Shown here: positions 25,617 through 37,620 of the stretch, in pieces | Layout: every line of letters begins with the position of its first letter | How positions within the stretch are numbered: the stretch's first letter is position 1 | Source: Prescottella soli | GTDB lineage: Bacteria > Actinomycetota > Actinomycetes > Mycobacteriales > Mycobacteriaceae | Assembly: GCF_040024445.1 (NCBI RefSeq) | Contig: NZ_CP157276.1 | Location: 5,270,001 to 5,334,000, forward strand | Length of the DNA: 64,000 nt | Reading direction: 5' to 3' | The notes under the pieces: model-generated | Told to the model about the DNA's origin: nothing | Seen by the model: only the letters and a program-made list of their open reading frames with translations | Database searches by the model: none | Made by a program: the position numbers and the translations under genes

Positions 25617-27514
25617 CCCCCCCGGGTGGACGCGCTCCAGCCCCCCGTCGGCGCAGGCCGGCGTCGCCGCCCCCGCGCAGGTCCCGGGGGCGGAAGGCGT
25701 CACAGAGGCGTGTCGATTCGTTCGGGTTCCGACTCAAGTACGGGCGCGCGACCATGCTCGGTGCCCTCGGCGTCGTGGCCCTGCAGCTGTTGTGGGTGCA
25801 GGGCGTCGACGCGCCGCGACTGTCGGCGGAGGCGGCCAACCAGCGGGCCACGACCGTCATCCTGCCGGCCGTGCGCGGCGCGATCGTCGACCGCAGCGGA
25901 AACAAGCTTGCCTACACCCTCGATGCGAAGGCGCTCACCTTCCAGCCGGTGCGGGAGCGCAAGAACATGGAGGACCTGCGCGCCAAGGACGAGACCGCTC
26001 CCGATCCGGAGACCCGGTTGAAGGAGATCGCGCGGGGTATTCACGAGCGACTCGGCGACGCGGCGCCGGAGAGCGATCTTCTGAAGAAGCTGCAGAGCAA
26101 CGAGACGTTCGTCTACCTGGCGCGCAGCGTCGACCCGGCGGTGGCCGCCGACATCGCCGACGAGTTCCCGGAGGTCGGACTCGAACGGCAGGACATCCGT
26201 GAATATCCCGGTGGTTCCCTCGCAGCGAACATCGTCGGGGCCACCGGGTGGGACGGCCACGGTCTGCTGGGGCTCGAGGACTCCATGGATTCGACGCTCG
26301 CGGGCAAGGACGGCTCGGAGACGCACGACCGCGGTTCGGACGGTGCGGTGATCCCCGGCAGCCGGCGCGACCTGCAACCGGCGGTCGACGGGTCCACGGT
26401 GGAACTCACCCTCGACTCCGATCTGCAGTACTACGTGCAGCAGCAGGCGCAGCAGGCGAAGGACCTGTCGGGCGCGAAGAACGCATCGGTCGTGGTGCTC
26501 GACGCGAAGACCTCCGAAGTGCTCGCGATGACCAACGACGGCACCTTCAACCCGGCGATCGGAGTCGGCAACAACCCGCCGACCGCGCAGATGGGCAACC
26601 TGCCGGTGAGCTCGCCGTTCGAGCCGGGCTCGGTCAACAAGATCATCACCGCGGCCGCCGCGATCGAGTACGGGCTGACCACGCCCGAAGAGGTGCTTCA
26701 GGTACCGGGCTCGATCCAGATGGCCGGGGTGTCGGTCAGGGACGCGTGGGCGCACGGCGTCGCGCCGTACACGACCACCGGAGTATTCGGGAAGTCGTCG
26801 AACGTCGGGACGCTGATGCTTGCCGACCGTGTCGGCGAGGAACGGTTCGCCGACATGCTGCACCGATTCGGCCTCGGCCAGGCCACCGGTGTGGGCCTTC
26901 CCGGCGAGAGCGCCGGCAACGTCCCGGAACTGGACGAGTGGTCCGGCGGTACGTTCGCCAACCTGCCGATCGGGCAGGGCCTGTCGATGACGTTGCTGCA
27001 GATGACCGGCATGTACCAGGCGATGGCGAACGACGGCGAACGCATTCCGCCGCGGATCGTCAAGGCGACCGTCGCGCCGGACGGCACACGCACGGAGACC
27101 GAGCGGCCGGAACCGGTGCACGTGGTCAGCGAGCAGACGGCACGCACCGTGCGCGACATGTTCCGCGCGGTGACCCAGAAGGATCCGATGGGTTACCAGC
27201 AGGGCACCGGTCCGCAGGCCGCGGTCGAGGGCTACCAGATCACCGGCAAGACCGGCACGGCGCAGCAGGTCGATCCGGTGTGCAAGTGCTACTCGAACTC
27301 GAACTACTGGATCACGTTCGCCGGCATCGCTCCGGCCGACGATCCCCGCTACGTCATCGGCATCATGCTCGATGCGCCGGTGCGTGGCGTCGACGGCGGT
27401 GGGGGCCAATCGGCCGCTCCGCTGTTCCACAACATCGCGTCGTGGCTGCTGCAGCGCGAGAGCGTGCCGTTGTCACCGGACCCGGGTCGGCGGTTGGTGC
27501 TGCAGGCCGACTGA
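25613..27514 (+). CDS. pbpB: Septal peptidoglycan transpeptidase (PBP3/FtsI)
   Basis: A 633-residue class B penicillin-binding protein that cross-links septal peptidoglycan. It has a Pro/Arg-rich cytoplasmic tail, one anchor (TMLGALGVVALQLLWVQG, ~47-64), the PBP dimer domain from RGAIVDRSGNKLA, and the transpeptidase domain with active-site SVNK (Ser340, Lys343), SSN (395-397) and KTGTAQQ (546-548). GTG 25613 overlaps the ftsL stop by four bases. Length and motif spacing match mycobacterial PbpB. A 181-base gap separates it from murE, the widest between rsmH and ftsQ. Confidence 0.96.
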   Translation: MTPPGGRAPAPRRRRPASPPPRRSRGRKASQRRVDSFGFRLKYGRATMLGALGVVALQLLWVQGVDAPRLSAEAANQRATTVILPAVRGAIVDRSGNKLAYTLDAKALTFQPVRERKNMEDLRAKDETAPDPETRLKEIARGIHERLGDAAPESDLLKKLQSNETFVYLARSVDPAVAADIADEFPEVGLERQDIREYPGGSLAANIVGATGWDGHGLLGLEDSMDSTLAGKDGSETHDRGSDGAVIPGSRRDLQPAVDGSTVELTLDSDLQYYVQQQAQQAKDLSGAKNASVVVLDAKTSEVLAMTNDGTFNPAIGVGNNPPTAQMGNLPVSSPFEPGSVNKIITAAAAIEYGLTTPEEVLQVPGSIQMAGVSVRDAWAHGVAPYTTTGVFGKSSNVGTLMLADRVGEERFADMLHRFGLGQATGVGLPGESAGNVPELDEWSGGTFANLPIGQGLSMTLLQMTGMYQAMANDGERIPPRIVKATVAPDGTRTETERPEPVHVVSEQTARTVRDMFRAVTQKDPMGYQQGTGPQAAVEGYQITGKTGTAQQVDPVCKCYSNSNYWITFAGIAPADDPRYVIGIMLDAPVRGVDGGGGQSAAPLFHNIASWLLQRESVPLSPDPGRRLVLQAD

Positions 27515-27695
27515 CCACCAGCTGGGGTGACGATTCCCACGCGAGCGCGCGAGCTGTACGTGCTGGCTCGTCTGTCGGGCCTCCCCGCCGGTAATCTGAC
27601 ACGTCGATCCGCGTCGAACGTATCGGCGACGATCACGCGACAACCACGAACAGCCTTCCCGTACCCACCGACCGACCCGAGAGGACATATCGCCT

Positions 27696-29357
27696 GTGCT
27701 TCCGAGTCCGCAGCCTTCCACACCGGACACGGCGCCGGGGAGCGGTCTTCGCCCCACGCACCCGCCGCTGACCGATCTCGCGGAGCTCGCGGCGAGGGTC
27801 GGTGCCCGGATCGAATGGGTGCCGTCGGTCCCGCTGCGCGGAGGTGAACCGGCGACCGTCACCGGTGTCGAGCTGCGCGCGCAGGCGGTGCGGCCGGGCG
27901 ACCTGTTCGCGGCGTTGCCCGGGGCGCACACGCACGGTGCCGAGTTCGTCTCGACCGCGCTCGACGCCGGCGCGGCGGCCGTGTTCACCGACGACGCCGG
28001 GCTCGCATCGGTCGCCGCTCGTCTCGGTTCCGTCGGCTCGGTCGTGCCGCTCCCGGTCGTCGTGCATCCCGATCCGCGCCGCGCGCTCGGGGAGGTCTCG
28101 GCCACCATCTACGGGCACCCGTCCGAGCAGATGCAGGTCATCGGGATCACCGGCACGTCGGGCAAGACGACCACGTCGTATCTGGTCGAGGCCGGGCTCG
28201 CCGCCGCCGGACGGAGCATCGGCCTGGTCGGCACCATCGAGACCCGCGTCGAGGGCCACCGCGTCCCGAGTGCCCTCACCACCCCCGAGGCCCCGCAGCT
28301 GCACGCGTTGTTCGCGGCGATGCTCGAGCGGGGCGTCGACACCGTCGTCATGGAGGTGTCGAGCCATGCGCTGGCGCTCGGACGCGTCGACGGGGTGCGC
28401 TTCTCGATCGGCGCGTTCACGAACCTGTCCCAGGATCACCTGGACTTCCACAAGGATTTCGACGACTACTTCGGCGCCAAGAGCCGGCTGTTCGCGGCCG
28501 ACTCGACGGTGCGCGCCGAGCGCGCGGTGATCTGCGTCGACGACGAGTGGGGCGTCCGCATGGCCGCGATCGCGCGCGGCGCGCACCCGGACCGGCCCGA
28601 CGCGGTCGCGACGGTGTCGACGCGCGCCGCCGGCGACTGGACGGCCGGACCGCCCGAGGTCGAGCCGTCGGGCAGCCAGGTCTTCGCCCTCACCGGACCT
28701 AGCGGTGCGTCACGCGAGGTGTCGCTGCGCCTGCCGGGCGACTACAACGTCGCCAACGCGGCACTCGCCGTGGCGGTGTGCGTGGCCGCCGGCGCGGACG
28801 CGGATGCGGTGCTCACCGGGATCGCCCGGGTGGATGTGCCCGGGCGGGTGCAGCGCGTCGAGCGTGGGCAGGACTTCCTCGCCGTCGTCGACTACGCGCA
28901 CAAGCCTGCCGCGCTCGAGGCGGTCATCGCGACGCTGCGCGGTCAGACGGACGGCCGGATCGCGGTCGTGGTCGGCGCGGGCGGGGACCGCGACAGCGGC
29001 AAGCGGGTGCTGATGGGGGAGGCCGGTGCCCGCGGCGCAGACCTGTTGGTGATCACCGACGACAATCCGCGCACCGAGGACCCGGGCGGGATCCGGGCCG
29101 CACTGGTGCAGGGCGCACTGGCAGTCCCGGTGACCGAGCGCGGCGAGGTCCGCGAGATCGGCGACCGCGGCGAGGCGATCGCCGCGGCGGTCGCTTGGGC
29201 GCGTCCGGGCGATGTGGTCCTGGTAGCCGGCAAGGGCCACGAGACCGGCCAGGAGATCCACGGGGTGAAGTACCCATTCGACGACCGCGAGGTCCTGGGA
29301 GAGGCGATCGATCGGATCGTTTCCGGAGAAGGCCCCGCACACGGAGGAAACGCATGA
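27696..29357 (+). CDS. murE: UDP-MurNAc-L-Ala-D-Glu:meso-DAP ligase
   Basis: Adds the third residue of the stem peptide. The 553-residue Mur ligase has the ATP loop GTSGKTTT (153-160), a central domain with MEVSSHALALGRVDG and NLSQDHLDFH, and the DNPR motif (456-459), which is diagnostic for meso-diaminopimelate specificity. The GTG 27696 start follows GAGAGGACAT. The first ~25 residues are Pro-rich and outside the fold. The stop overlaps murF by four bases (ATGA). Confidence 0.95.
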   Translation: MLPSPQPSTPDTAPGSGLRPTHPPLTDLAELAARVGARIEWVPSVPLRGGEPATVTGVELRAQAVRPGDLFAALPGAHTHGAEFVSTALDAGAAAVFTDDAGLASVAARLGSVGSVVPLPVVVHPDPRRALGEVSATIYGHPSEQMQVIGITGTSGKTTTSYLVEAGLAAAGRSIGLVGTIETRVEGHRVPSALTTPEAPQLHALFAAMLERGVDTVVMEVSSHALALGRVDGVRFSIGAFTNLSQDHLDFHKDFDDYFGAKSRLFAADSTVRAERAVICVDDEWGVRMAAIARGAHPDRPDAVATVSTRAAGDWTAGPPEVEPSGSQVFALTGPSGASREVSLRLPGDYNVANAALAVAVCVAAGADADAVLTGIARVDVPGRVQRVERGQDFLAVVDYAHKPAALEAVIATLRGQTDGRIAVVVGAGGDRDSGKRVLMGEAGARGADLLVITDDNPRTEDPGGIRAALVQGALAVPVTERGEVREIGDRGEAIAAAVAWARPGDVVLVAGKGHETGQEIHGVKYPFDDREVLGEAIDRIVSGEGPAHGGNA

Positions 29358-30862
29358 TCCCGATGACGCTCGCCCAGATCGCACAGGCGGTCGGCGGGAC
29401 GCTTCACGACGTCGACGATCCGTCGGCCACCGTCTCGGGAACGGTGGAGTTCGATTCCCGTAAGGTCACCCCGGGTGGGCTGTTCCTGGCGTTGCCGGGC
29501 GCACGGGTGGATGGACACGACCACGCGGCCGCCGCCGTCGCTGCCGGTGCGGTCGCGGTGCTCGCGGCCCGTCCTGTCGGTGTCCCTGCGATCGTGGTCG
29601 AACCGCTCGGCCCGTCGGGCAGCGCGGCGCTGGCCCTCGAACACGACCGTGACGGCTCCGGTGCCGCGGTGCTCGAGGCGCTGGCCAGGCTGGCTCGCGC
29701 CAGCGTCGACCGGCTCACGGCCGAGTCGGGGCTGACCGTCGTGGGCGTCACGGGCTCGTCGGGCAAGACGTCCACGAAGGACCTGCTCGCGGCCGTGCTG
29801 GCTCCGCTCGGTGCCGTCGTCGCGCCGCCCGGCTCCTTCAACAACGAACTCGGTCATCCGTGGACCGCGCTGCGCGCCGACGCCGACACCCGGTTCCTGG
29901 TGCTGGAGATGTCGGCCCGCGGTCGCGGGCACATCGCTGCCCTCGCGAAGACCGCGCCGCCGCGTATCGGTGTGGTGCTCAACGTCGGCACCGCGCACCT
30001 CGGTGAGTTCGGGTCGCGCGAGGCGATCGCCGAGACCAAGGGCGAGCTGCCCGCGTCGCTGCCGTCGGCCGCCGACGGGGGCGTCGCCGTGCTGAACGCC
30101 GACGACCCGCTGGTGGCCGCGATGGCGAAGCGCACCAAGGCCCGCGTCGTGCTGGTCGGGTTGTCCGGCAACGCCGACGTCCGCGCGAGCGACGTCGAGC
30201 TCGACGACCAGGCCCGCGCCAGCTTCACGCTCACGTGCTCGGCCGGCAGCGTCCCGATCACCCTCGCGGTGCACGGTGAGCACCACATCGGCAACGCGCT
30301 CGCGGCCGCCGCCGTCGCGCTCGAGTGCGGCGCGACGCTCGAGCAGATCGCCGCGGCGCTCGGCGGTGCGGCACCGGTGTCGGCCCGCCGGATGGAGGTG
30401 GCCGACCGCGCCGACGGCGTCACCGTCGTCAACGACTCGTACAACGCCAACCCGGACTCGATGCGCGCGGCGATCAAGGCGCTGGTGTCCATGGCGAAGT
30501 CCGGGCGCGGCCCGGCACGCCGGACGTGGGCGGTCCTCGGTGAAATGGCCGAACTCGGGCCAGAATCAGTCGTCGAGCACGACGCGATCGGACGGTTCGC
30601 GGTGCGCTTGGACGTGACGAAGCTGATCCTCGTGGGACCGGGCCGTCCCGTGCGCGCGATGTACCAGGGAGCGGTGATGGAAGGTTCGTGGGGTGACGAG
30701 GCGGTCCACGTTCCCGACGGTGCGAGCGCGATCGCTCTGCTGGAGGGGGAACTGCAGGCCGGTGACCTCGTGCTGGTGAAGGCCTCGCAGTCGATCGGGT
30801 TGTGGGAGGTCGCGGACGCTGTGCTCGCCGCGCCGGTGACGGATTCGGAGGCGTCGCAGTGA
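29354..30862 (+). CDS. murF: UDP-MurNAc-tripeptide:D-Ala-D-Ala ligase
   Basis: Adds D-alanyl-D-alanine to the UDP-MurNAc tripeptide, the last cytoplasmic step on the nucleotide precursor. The 502-residue protein has [16 protein letters not shown] in the N-domain, the ATP loop [37 protein letters not shown] and [18 protein letters not shown] 29354 overlaps the murE stop and has GGAGGAAAC at ideal spacing. It overlaps mraY by four bases. Confidence 0.95.
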   Translation: MIPMTLAQIAQAVGGTLHDVDDPSATVSGTVEFDSRKVTPGGLFLALPGARVDGHDHAAAAVAAGAVAVLAARPVGVPAIVVEPLGPSGSAALALEHDRDGSGAAVLEALARLARASVDRLTAESGLTVVGVTGSSGKTSTKDLLAAVLAPLGAVVAPPGSFNNELGHPWTALRADADTRFLVLEMSARGRGHIAALAKTAPPRIGVVLNVGTAHLGEFGSREAIAETKGELPASLPSAADGGVAVLNADDPLVAAMAKRTKARVVLVGLSGNADVRASDVELDDQARASFTLTCSAGSVPITLAVHGEHHIGNALAAAAVALECGATLEQIAAALGGAAPVSARRMEVADRADGVTVVNDSYNANPDSMRAAIKALVSMAKSGRGPARRTWAVLGEMAELGPESVVEHDAIGRFAVRLDVTKLILVGPGRPVRAMYQGAVMEGSWGDEAVHVPDGASAIALLEGELQAGDLVLVKASQSIGLWEVADAVLAAPVTDSEASQ

Positions 30863-31953
30863 GGCAGATTCTCTTCGCGGCGGGCATCGCGCTCGCCGTC
30901 TCGATCCTGCTGACGCCCGTGCTGATCAAGGTCTTCTCGCGGCAGGGCTTCGGGCAGGAGATCCGGGTCGAGGGTCCGGCGAGCCACCAGGCCAAGCGGG
31001 GCACGCCGACGATGGGCGGCGTCGCCATCCTCGCGGGAATCTGGGCCGGCTACTGGGGCTCGCACCTCATCGGGATCGGCTACGACGCGGAGGGCCCGAC
31101 GGCGTCGGGTCTGCTGGTGCTGGGCCTGACGACCGCGCTCGGTGGTGTCGGCTTCCTCGACGACTTCATCAAGATCCGCAAGCAGCGGAATCTCGGACTG
31201 AACAAGACGGCCAAGCTGGTCGGCCAGCTCGTGGCCGCGGTCCTGTTCGGCATCCTGGCGCTGCAGTTCCGCGGCGGCAACGGCCTCACCCCGGGCAGCG
31301 TGCACCTGTCGTACGTGCGCGACATCGCGACCGTGAGCATGGGCTCGATCGTGTTCATCCTGTTCTGCTACCTGCTGGTCAGCGCGTGGTCGAACGCGGT
31401 GAACCTCACCGACGGCCTCGACGGGCTGGCTGCCGGCTCGATGAGCCTGGTGCTCGGCGCGTACGTGATCATCACGTTCTGGCAGTACCGCAACGCGTGC
31501 AGCACGGGTCCGGGCAGCCTCGGCCCGGCCAAGGGCTGCTACGACGTGCGCGATCCGTTGGATCTGGCGTTGCTGTGCGCGGCGGGCGCCGCGGCCTGCA
31601 TCGGCTTCCTGTGGTGGAACGCGGCTCCGGCGAAGATCTTCATGGGCGACACCGGTTCGCTCGCGCTCGGCGGCATGCTCGCGGGTCTGTCCATCACCAC
31701 CCGCACCGAGCTGCTGATGGTCGTCATCGGCGCGCTGTTCGTCGCCGAGGCCGCTTCGGTGGTCATCCAGGTGGCGGTGTTCCGGTCCAGCCGGCGGCGC
31801 GTGTTCCGGATGGCGCCGTTCCATCACCACTTCGAGCTGGGCGGCTGGGCGGAGACCCAGGTGATCATCAGATTCTGGTTGCTGGCCGCCATCGCGTCGG
31901 CGATCGGTCTGGCGCTGTTCTACAGCGAGTACCTCGCGGCGATCGGGGACTGA
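30859..31953 (+). CDS. mraY: Phospho-MurNAc-pentapeptide transferase
   Basis: Integral membrane enzyme making lipid I from UDP-MurNAc-pentapeptide and undecaprenyl phosphate. The 364-residue protein has about ten helices and the catalytic-site motifs [15 protein letters not shown] (the aspartate pair), [25 protein letters not shown] and [12 protein letters not shown] 30859 overlaps the murF stop. The gene ends three bases before murD. Confidence 0.96.
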   Translation: MRQILFAAGIALAVSILLTPVLIKVFSRQGFGQEIRVEGPASHQAKRGTPTMGGVAILAGIWAGYWGSHLIGIGYDAEGPTASGLLVLGLTTALGGVGFLDDFIKIRKQRNLGLNKTAKLVGQLVAAVLFGILALQFRGGNGLTPGSVHLSYVRDIATVSMGSIVFILFCYLLVSAWSNAVNLTDGLDGLAAGSMSLVLGAYVIITFWQYRNACSTGPGSLGPAKGCYDVRDPLDLALLCAAGAAACIGFLWWNAAPAKIFMGDTGSLALGGMLAGLSITTRTELLMVVIGALFVAEAASVVIQVAVFRSSRRRVFRMAPFHHHFELGGWAETQVIIRFWLLAAIASAIGLALFYSEYLAAIGD

Positions 31954-31956
31954 CAC

Positions 31957-33486
31957 ATGCAGTTCGAGCAGACGTACCTCGACGAGGCGGGCCTGGGCCG
32001 GCTGCGGGACGCGGACGTCCTGGTGACCGGCGCCGGGATCTCGGGACGCGCGGCCATCGCGCCACTGCTCGACCTCGGTGCCAGGGTGACGGTCACCGAC
32101 ACCAACGACGACGCCCTCGCGCGGTGTGCCGAGCTGGGTGCGGCGACGGTCCGGATCGACGAGCTGGTGGCGGATCCGCAGCGGGTGGCCGAGTTCGCGC
32201 TGGTCGTCACGAGTCCTGGCTTCCGGCCCGACGCGCCGGTCCTGTCGGCCACGGCGGACGCGGGTGTCCCGGTCTGGGGCGACATCGAGTTCTCGTGGCG
32301 GGTCGACCGGGCCCGGATGTACGGGCCGCCGCGGCGCTGGCTGGTCGTGACCGGCACCAACGGCAAGACCACCACGACGTCGATGCTGCACTCGATCCTC
32401 GAGGCCGCCGGGATGCCGTCGGCGGCGTGCGGGAACATCGGGCTGCCGGTGCTCGACGCGCTGCGGGCGCAGGAGCCCCGCGCAGACGTGCTCGCAGTCG
32501 AGCTGTCGTCGTTCCAGCTGCACTGGGCGCCGTCGGTGCGCCCCGACGCGGGTGTGGTGCTGAACATCGCCGAGGACCATCTGGACTGGCACGGCGGCAT
32601 GCCGGGATACATCGACGCCAAGGCGCAGGCGCTGACCGGTGACGTCGCGGTCGTCGGTCTCGACGACGAGATCGCCGCAGGACTGGCATCGCGCCCGCGC
32701 GACGGGCACACCGTCGGATTCCGGCTCGGCGCCCCCGACACCGGGGAGCTGGGTGTGCGCGGCGGAATGCTCGTCGATCGGGCGTTCGCGGATTCCGTCC
32801 CGCTGGTCGCGGCCGACGAGATCAGTCCCGCCGGACCGGCCGGCCTGTGCGACGCGCTCGCGGCGGCCGCGTTGGCCCGCGCGATCGGCGTCTCACCGGC
32901 GGCGGTGGAGGCCGGCCTGCGGGCCCACCGGGTGGGTCCGCATCGTGCGCAACTGGTGCGCACCGTCGGGAACGTCGCGTTCGTCGACGACTCGAAGGCG
33001 ACCAATCCGCACGCGGCACGCTCGTCGATCATCGCGCACGAGTCGGTCGTGTGGATCGCGGGCGGCCTGCTCAAGGGTGCGCGGATCGACGACCTCGTCG
33101 AAGAGGTCGCGGACCGACTGGCCGGCGCCGTCCTGATCGGACGCGACGCGGACCAGATCGCGGACGCGCTGGAGCGACACGCCCCCGAGGTCCCGGTCGT
33201 GCACGTTCGGTCGGGAGACGATGCATCCATGGGTGCTGGGAACCCCGACTCGGTGCGGCTCGACCTTCCGGGCGCCGACGCCGACACCGTGATGGCGGAG
33301 GCCGTGCGTGCCGCCGCGGCGCTGGCTGCGCCGGGCGACGTCGTCCTGCTCGCACCCGCGGCCGCGTCGCTCGACATGTTCGACTCGTACGGTCACCGGG
33401 GCCGCAGCTTCGCCTCGGCCGCCACCGGCCTGTCGGACGAACAGATCGGGCCGTCACATTCCGCGGGGGAGCCCGGATCCCACTGA
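31957..33486 (+). CDS. murD: UDP-MurNAc-L-Ala:D-Glu ligase
   Basis: Adds D-glutamate as the second stem residue. The 509-residue Mur ligase has an N-terminal Rossmann-like domain ([14 protein letters not shown]), the ATP loop [10 protein letters not shown] (133-142), [19 protein letters not shown], and [11 protein letters not shown] in the C-domain. It is longer than E. coli MurD, as is usual in this order. ATG 31957 follows the mraY stop by three bases. Its TGA overlaps the ftsW ATG by one base. Confidence 0.95.
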   Translation: MQFEQTYLDEAGLGRLRDADVLVTGAGISGRAAIAPLLDLGARVTVTDTNDDALARCAELGAATVRIDELVADPQRVAEFALVVTSPGFRPDAPVLSATADAGVPVWGDIEFSWRVDRARMYGPPRRWLVVTGTNGKTTTTSMLHSILEAAGMPSAACGNIGLPVLDALRAQEPRADVLAVELSSFQLHWAPSVRPDAGVVLNIAEDHLDWHGGMPGYIDAKAQALTGDVAVVGLDDEIAAGLASRPRDGHTVGFRLGAPDTGELGVRGGMLVDRAFADSVPLVAADEISPAGPAGLCDALAAAALARAIGVSPAAVEAGLRAHRVGPHRAQLVRTVGNVAFVDDSKATNPHAARSSIIAHESVVWIAGGLLKGARIDDLVEEVADRLAGAVLIGRDADQIADALERHAPEVPVVHVRSGDDASMGAGNPDSVRLDLPGADADTVMAEAVRAAAALAAPGDVVLLAPAAASLDMFDSYGHRGRSFASAATGLSDEQIGPSHSAGEPGSH

Positions 33487-34982
33487 TGAGAGACGAGACC
33501 GAGCGCCGCACCGAGAAGGCCGACCGTGGGCCACGGACCCGGATCGGTGCGTGGCTGGCGCGTCCGCTGACGTCGTTCCATCTGGTCGTCACCATCGCGA
33601 TCCTGCTGACGGTGCTGGGCCTGGTGATGGTGCTGTCGTCGTCGAGCGTGGAATCCGTGGCGCAGGACGGTTCGGCGTACGGGAAGTTCGTCTCGCAGCT
33701 GATCTTCGCGACGCTCGGTTTCGTGATCTTCTACATCGCGTTGCTGATCCCGGTCCGGCTGCTGCGCAAATGGTCGCTGCCGGCGTTCGGTGTCACGATC
33801 ATGATGCTGGTGCTGGTGCTCATCCCCGGCATCGGCACGAAGTCGCAGGGCACGCGGGGCTGGTTCGTGATCGGCCCGATCTCCTTGCAGCCGTCCGAGC
33901 TCGCGAAGATCGCGTTCGCGGTGTGGGGTGCGCACCTGCTCGCGACGCGCCGACGCGACAGTCAGTCGCTCAAGGAGATGCTGATCCCGCTGGTGCCGGC
34001 GGCCATGGTGGTGTTCGTGCTGATCGTGCTGCAGCCGGACCTCGGCACGACGATCTCGCTCGCGATCATCCTGCTGGCGCTGTTGTGGTTCGCGGGCCTG
34101 CCGCTGCGGATCTTCCTGGGCGTACTCGGCGCGGGTGTGATCGGCGCGGTCACCCTCGCGCTCACGGCGGGCTACCGGTCCGCTCGCATCCAGGCGTTCT
34201 TCAACCCGGGCGACGACCCGCAGGGCTTGGGCTACCAGGCCCGGCAGGCCAAGTACGCCCTCGCCGACGGCGGCCTCTTCGGTGAGGGATTGGGGCAGAG
34301 CCGCGCCAAGTGGAGCTATCTGCCCAACGCGCACAACGACTTCATCTTCGCGATCATCGGCGAGGAGCTCGGCTTCATCGGCGCGGTCGCAGTGATCGGA
34401 TTGTTCGGTCTGTTCGTGTACACGGGACTGCGAATCGCGAGGCGATCGGCGGACCCGTTCCTGCAGTTGCTCACCGCGACCGCGACGGCCTGGATCACCG
34501 GTCAGGCCTTCATCAACATCGGTTACGTCGTCGGCGTCCTGCCGGTGACGGGCCTCCAGCTGCCGCTGGTCTCGGCGGGCGGTACCTCGACCGCCACGAC
34601 ACTTCTCATGTTCGGTCTCGTCGCGAACGCGGCCCGGCACGAACCGGAGGCGGTCGCGGCGTTGCACAGCGGTCAGGACGGACGCGTGTCGCGGATGCTG
34701 AGGCTGCCGAAGCCGGCGCCGTACATTCCGCCGCGGCCGCGGGGCGCGGCCGTCGTGCGGCGAGCGGAGAACAAGCGAGTGCAGCCGGCCCGTGCCGAAC
34801 GGGCACCGCGGCCGCAAGCTCGGGGCGTGCGCCACGACGACCCCCGACGGCGCCAGCCGGACGGAGGCCGCGAACGGGTGGACGACAATCGAGGACATCG
34901 GGGATACGACCCGGTTTCGGAACGTGGGCGGGCGGCGCGATCGCGTGACGCCCGTCCGGGAGAGCGAGGAATGCGCAGGTGA
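33486..34982 (+). CDS. ftsW: SEDS peptidoglycan polymerase FtsW
   Basis: A 498-residue SEDS-family glycosyltransferase that polymerises lipid II at the septum with PbpB. It has ten hydrophobic helices, [29 protein letters not shown], the extracellular [20 protein letters not shown] region with the catalytic-loop aspartate, and [16 protein letters not shown] long basic, Arg/Pro-rich C-terminal tail (about 100 residues) is cytoplasmic and typical of mycolata FtsW. It starts at ATG 33486, inside the murD stop; a longer open frame upstream is a shadow within murD. It overlaps murG by four bases. Confidence 0.95.
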   Translation: MRDETERRTEKADRGPRTRIGAWLARPLTSFHLVVTIAILLTVLGLVMVLSSSSVESVAQDGSAYGKFVSQLIFATLGFVIFYIALLIPVRLLRKWSLPAFGVTIMMLVLVLIPGIGTKSQGTRGWFVIGPISLQPSELAKIAFAVWGAHLLATRRRDSQSLKEMLIPLVPAAMVVFVLIVLQPDLGTTISLAIILLALLWFAGLPLRIFLGVLGAGVIGAVTLALTAGYRSARIQAFFNPGDDPQGLGYQARQAKYALADGGLFGEGLGQSRAKWSYLPNAHNDFIFAIIGEELGFIGAVAVIGLFGLFVYTGLRIARRSADPFLQLLTATATAWITGQAFINIGYVVGVLPVTGLQLPLVSAGGTSTATTLLMFGLVANAARHEPEAVAALHSGQDGRVSRMLRLPKPAPYIPPRPRGAAVVRRAENKRVQPARAERAPRPQARGVRHDDPRRRQPDGGRERVDDNRGHRGYDPVSERGRAARSRDARPGERGMRR

Positions 34983-36124
34983 ACGGCGACAACCGCGAGA
35001 ATGCCGCACTGTCGGTGGTGGTGGCCGGTGGCGGCACCGCAGGCCACATCGAACCCGCGATGGCGGTAGCGGATGCGATCCGTGCCCTCGATCCGTCGGC
35101 GGTGGTGTCGGCTCTCGGAACCGAGCGTGGCCTCGAGACGAAGCTGGTGCCGGAGCGCGGATATCCGCTCGAGCTGATCCCGCCCGTGCCGCTGCCGCGC
35201 AAGCCGACGATGGACCTGCTCCGGCTGCCCGGGCGTATCCGGCGCTCGGTAGCCGCCACCCGTGAGGTCCTCGATCGGACGAATGCGGACGTGATCGTCG
35301 GCTTCGGCGGCTACGTGGCTCTACCGGCCTACCTGGCGGCGGGTTCGGGACTGTTCGGTCGGCGCCGGAAGATCCCGATCGTCATCCACGAGGCGAACGC
35401 CAGCGCCGGCATCGCCAACAAGATCGGTGCCCGGCGCGCCCGACGAGTGCTGGCCGCGGTCGCCGGGTCGGGCGTTGCCGCGCGCGGCCGTGAGGACGCG
35501 GAGATCATCGGTATCCCGGTCCGGTCGTCGATCACCGGTCTGGATCGAGCCGCGCTGCGGGCGAAGGCCCGCGAGCATTTCGGGCTGCCCGCCGAGGGCC
35601 CGGTCCTGCTGGTCTTCGGAGGCTCTCAGGGCGCCCGTTCGCTCAACGAGGCGGTTGTGGGAGCGGCGCCGAAGTTGGCCGCGGCCGGTATCTCCGTCCT
35701 CCACGCGTACGGCCCCAAGAACTCGGTCGACGTCGCATCCGATCCGGCCGCACCGTACGTCGCGGTGCCGTACCTGACCCGGATGGACCTCGCCTACTCG
35801 GCCGCCGACGCGGTGATCTGCCGATCCGGTGCGATGACGGTCGCCGAGGTGTCGGCCGTCGGGTTGCCCGCGGTCTATGTGCCGTTGCCACACGGAAACG
35901 GCGAACAGGAACTCAACGCGCGGCCGGTCGTGGCCGCGGGTGGTGGGATGATCGTCGCGGACGCGGACCTGACGCCGCAGTACGTGTCCGACACCGTCGT
36001 CCCGCTGCTCGGTGATCGCGCGCGGCTCGACGAGATGGGTCGGGGCGCGGCCGGTGCGGGCCACCGCGGTGCGGCCGACGCGGTCGCGCAGATCGTTGTA
36101 GACGTAGCAAGGGGAAATCGATGA
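34979..36124 (+). CDS. murG: UDP-GlcNAc:lipid I N-acetylglucosaminyltransferase
   Basis: Peripheral membrane GT28 enzyme converting lipid I to lipid II. The 381-residue protein has the glycine-rich donor-site loop [44 protein letters not shown], the second glycine loop [15 protein letters not shown], and [15 protein letters not shown] with [16 protein letters not shown] 34979 overlaps the ftsW stop by four bases, and its stop overlaps murC by four. Confidence 0.96.
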   Translation: MNGDNRENAALSVVVAGGGTAGHIEPAMAVADAIRALDPSAVVSALGTERGLETKLVPERGYPLELIPPVPLPRKPTMDLLRLPGRIRRSVAATREVLDRTNADVIVGFGGYVALPAYLAAGSGLFGRRRKIPIVIHEANASAGIANKIGARRARRVLAAVAGSGVAARGREDAEIIGIPVRSSITGLDRAALRAKAREHFGLPAEGPVLLVFGGSQGARSLNEAVVGAAPKLAAAGISVLHAYGPKNSVDVASDPAAPYVAVPYLTRMDLAYSAADAVICRSGAMTVAEVSAVGLPAVYVPLPHGNGEQELNARPVVAAGGGMIVADADLTPQYVSDTVVPLLGDRARLDEMGRGAAGAGHRGAADAVAQIVVDVARGNR

Positions 36125-37620
36125 GCGAGCAGTTGCCCGTAGGTCTCGAGCGGGTGCACATGGTCGGCATCGGCGGCGCCGGGATGTCCGGTATCGCGCG
36201 GATCCTGCTGGCGCGTGGTGGGCAGGTGTCGGGGTCGGACGCGAAGGAGAGCCGCGGCGTCCTCGCGTTGCGGGCGCGCGGCGCCGTGGTCCGGATCGGG
36301 CACGACGCCAGCGCACTCGATCTGCTGGCGGGCGGCCCGACGGCGGTGGTGACCACGCACGCCGCGATCCCGAAGGACAATCCCGAGCTCGTCGAGGCCC
36401 GGCGCCGCGGCGTCCCCGTGATCCTGCGGCCCGCGGTCCTGGCGTCGCTGATGCGTGGACACCGGACGCTGCTGGTGTCGGGCACGCACGGCAAGACGTC
36501 GACGACGTCGATGCTCGTGGTTGCGTTGCAGCACTGCGGATTCGATCCGTCCTTCGCGGTCGGCGGGGAGCTGAACGAGGCGGGAACCAACGCCCACCAC
36601 GGTTCGGGCAAGGTCTTCGTCGCCGAGGCCGACGAGAGCGACGGATCGCTGCTCCAGTACGACCCGGACGTCGTGGTCGTCACCAACATCGAGGCGGACC
36701 ATCTCGACTTCTTCGGCAGCAGCGAGGCGTACGTCCAGGTGTTCGACGACTTCGTCGCGCGCATCGCGCCCGACGGGCTCCTCGTGGCGTGCCTCGACGA
36801 CCCGGGTTCGGCGGCGCTCGCGCGTCGCACGGTCGAGTCCGGGAGCGGCGATGTCCGGGTGCTCGGCTATGGAACCTCCGAGGCCGTCGCGGCGGCGCAG
36901 GGGGTTTCGGTCGGTGTGGAACTGGTGTCGTGGACGGCGCGGGACGTCGGGGGAGTGGCCGTCATCCGGCTGGCCGGCGAGTCCGAGCCGCGCACGCTCC
37001 GACTGGGGGTCCCCGGAAAGCACATGGCGCTCAACGCCCTCGCCGCGCTGCTGGCCGCGCTGGATTCGGGCGCGCAGGTCGACGAGCTGCTCGAGGGACT
37101 CGCGGGTTTCGGCGGTGTGCATCGTCGGTTCCAGCTCACCGGCCGGGAGCGCGGCGTGCGGGTGTTCGACGACTACGCCCACCATCCGACGGAGGTCCGG
37201 GCGGTGCTGGGCGCCGCGCGCGAGCTCGTCGCCGAGGACCCGCAGCGGGGCCGCGTCGTCGTGGTCTTCCAGCCGCACCTGTATTCGCGGACGGTGACGT
37301 TTGCGCAGGAGTTCGGTGAGGCGCTCGATCTCGCCGACGAAGTGGTCGTGCTCGACGTGTACGGCGCCCGCGAGGAACCGATCCCGGGCGTCAGTGGCGC
37401 GTTGGTTGCGCAGGGCATGACGAAACCCGTTCACTATCAGCCCGATCGGTCCCAGGTGCCGCGTCAGGTCGCGGGCATCGCCGAACCTGGCGACGTCGTG
37501 ATCACGATGGGGGCGGGTGATGTGACGATGCTCGGCGGGCAGATCCTCGACGCGTTGCGCGCGCACCCCAATCACGTTCGCCGTTCGGGGGCAGCGGGAT
37601 CCGGTTCGGGGTCGCAGTGA
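36121..37620 (+). CDS. murC: UDP-MurNAc:L-alanine ligase
   Basis: Adds L-alanine to UDP-MurNAc. The 499-residue Mur ligase begins with [19 protein letters not shown] and has the ATP loop [10 protein letters not shown] (121-130), [25 protein letters not shown], and [12 protein letters not shown]. All are family signatures. It overlaps murG upstream and ftsQ downstream by four bases each, so translation of murG-murC-ftsQ is coupled. Ser/Thr kinase control of MurC is known in corynebacteria but no specific site can be assigned here. Confidence 0.96.
   Translation: MSEQLPVGLERVHMVGIGGAGMSGIARILLARGGQVSGSDAKESRGVLALRARGAVVRIGHDASALDLLAGGPTAVVTTHAAIPKDNPELVEARRRGVPVILRPAVLASLMRGHRTLLVSGTHGKTSTTSMLVVALQHCGFDPSFAVGGELNEAGTNAHHGSGKVFVAEADESDGSLLQYDPDVVVVTNIEADHLDFFGSSEAYVQVFDDFVARIAPDGLLVACLDDPGSAALARRTVESGSGDVRVLGYGTSEAVAAAQGVSVGVELVSWTARDVGGVAVIRLAGESEPRTLRLGVPGKHMALNALAALLAALDSGAQVDELLEGLAGFGGVHRRFQLTGRERGVRVFDDYAHHPTEVRAVLGAARELVAEDPQRGRVVVVFQPHLYSRTVTFAQEFGEALDLADEVVVLDVYGAREEPIPGVSGALVAQGMTKPVHYQPDRSQVPRQVAGIAEPGDVVITMGAGDVTMLGGQILDALRAHPNHVRRSGAAGSGSGSQ

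Noticed and set aside
29854-32709. 951-codon open frame on the minus strand
   Set aside because: Antisense across murF, mraY and murD; crossing three real genes without any motif marks it as a shadow.
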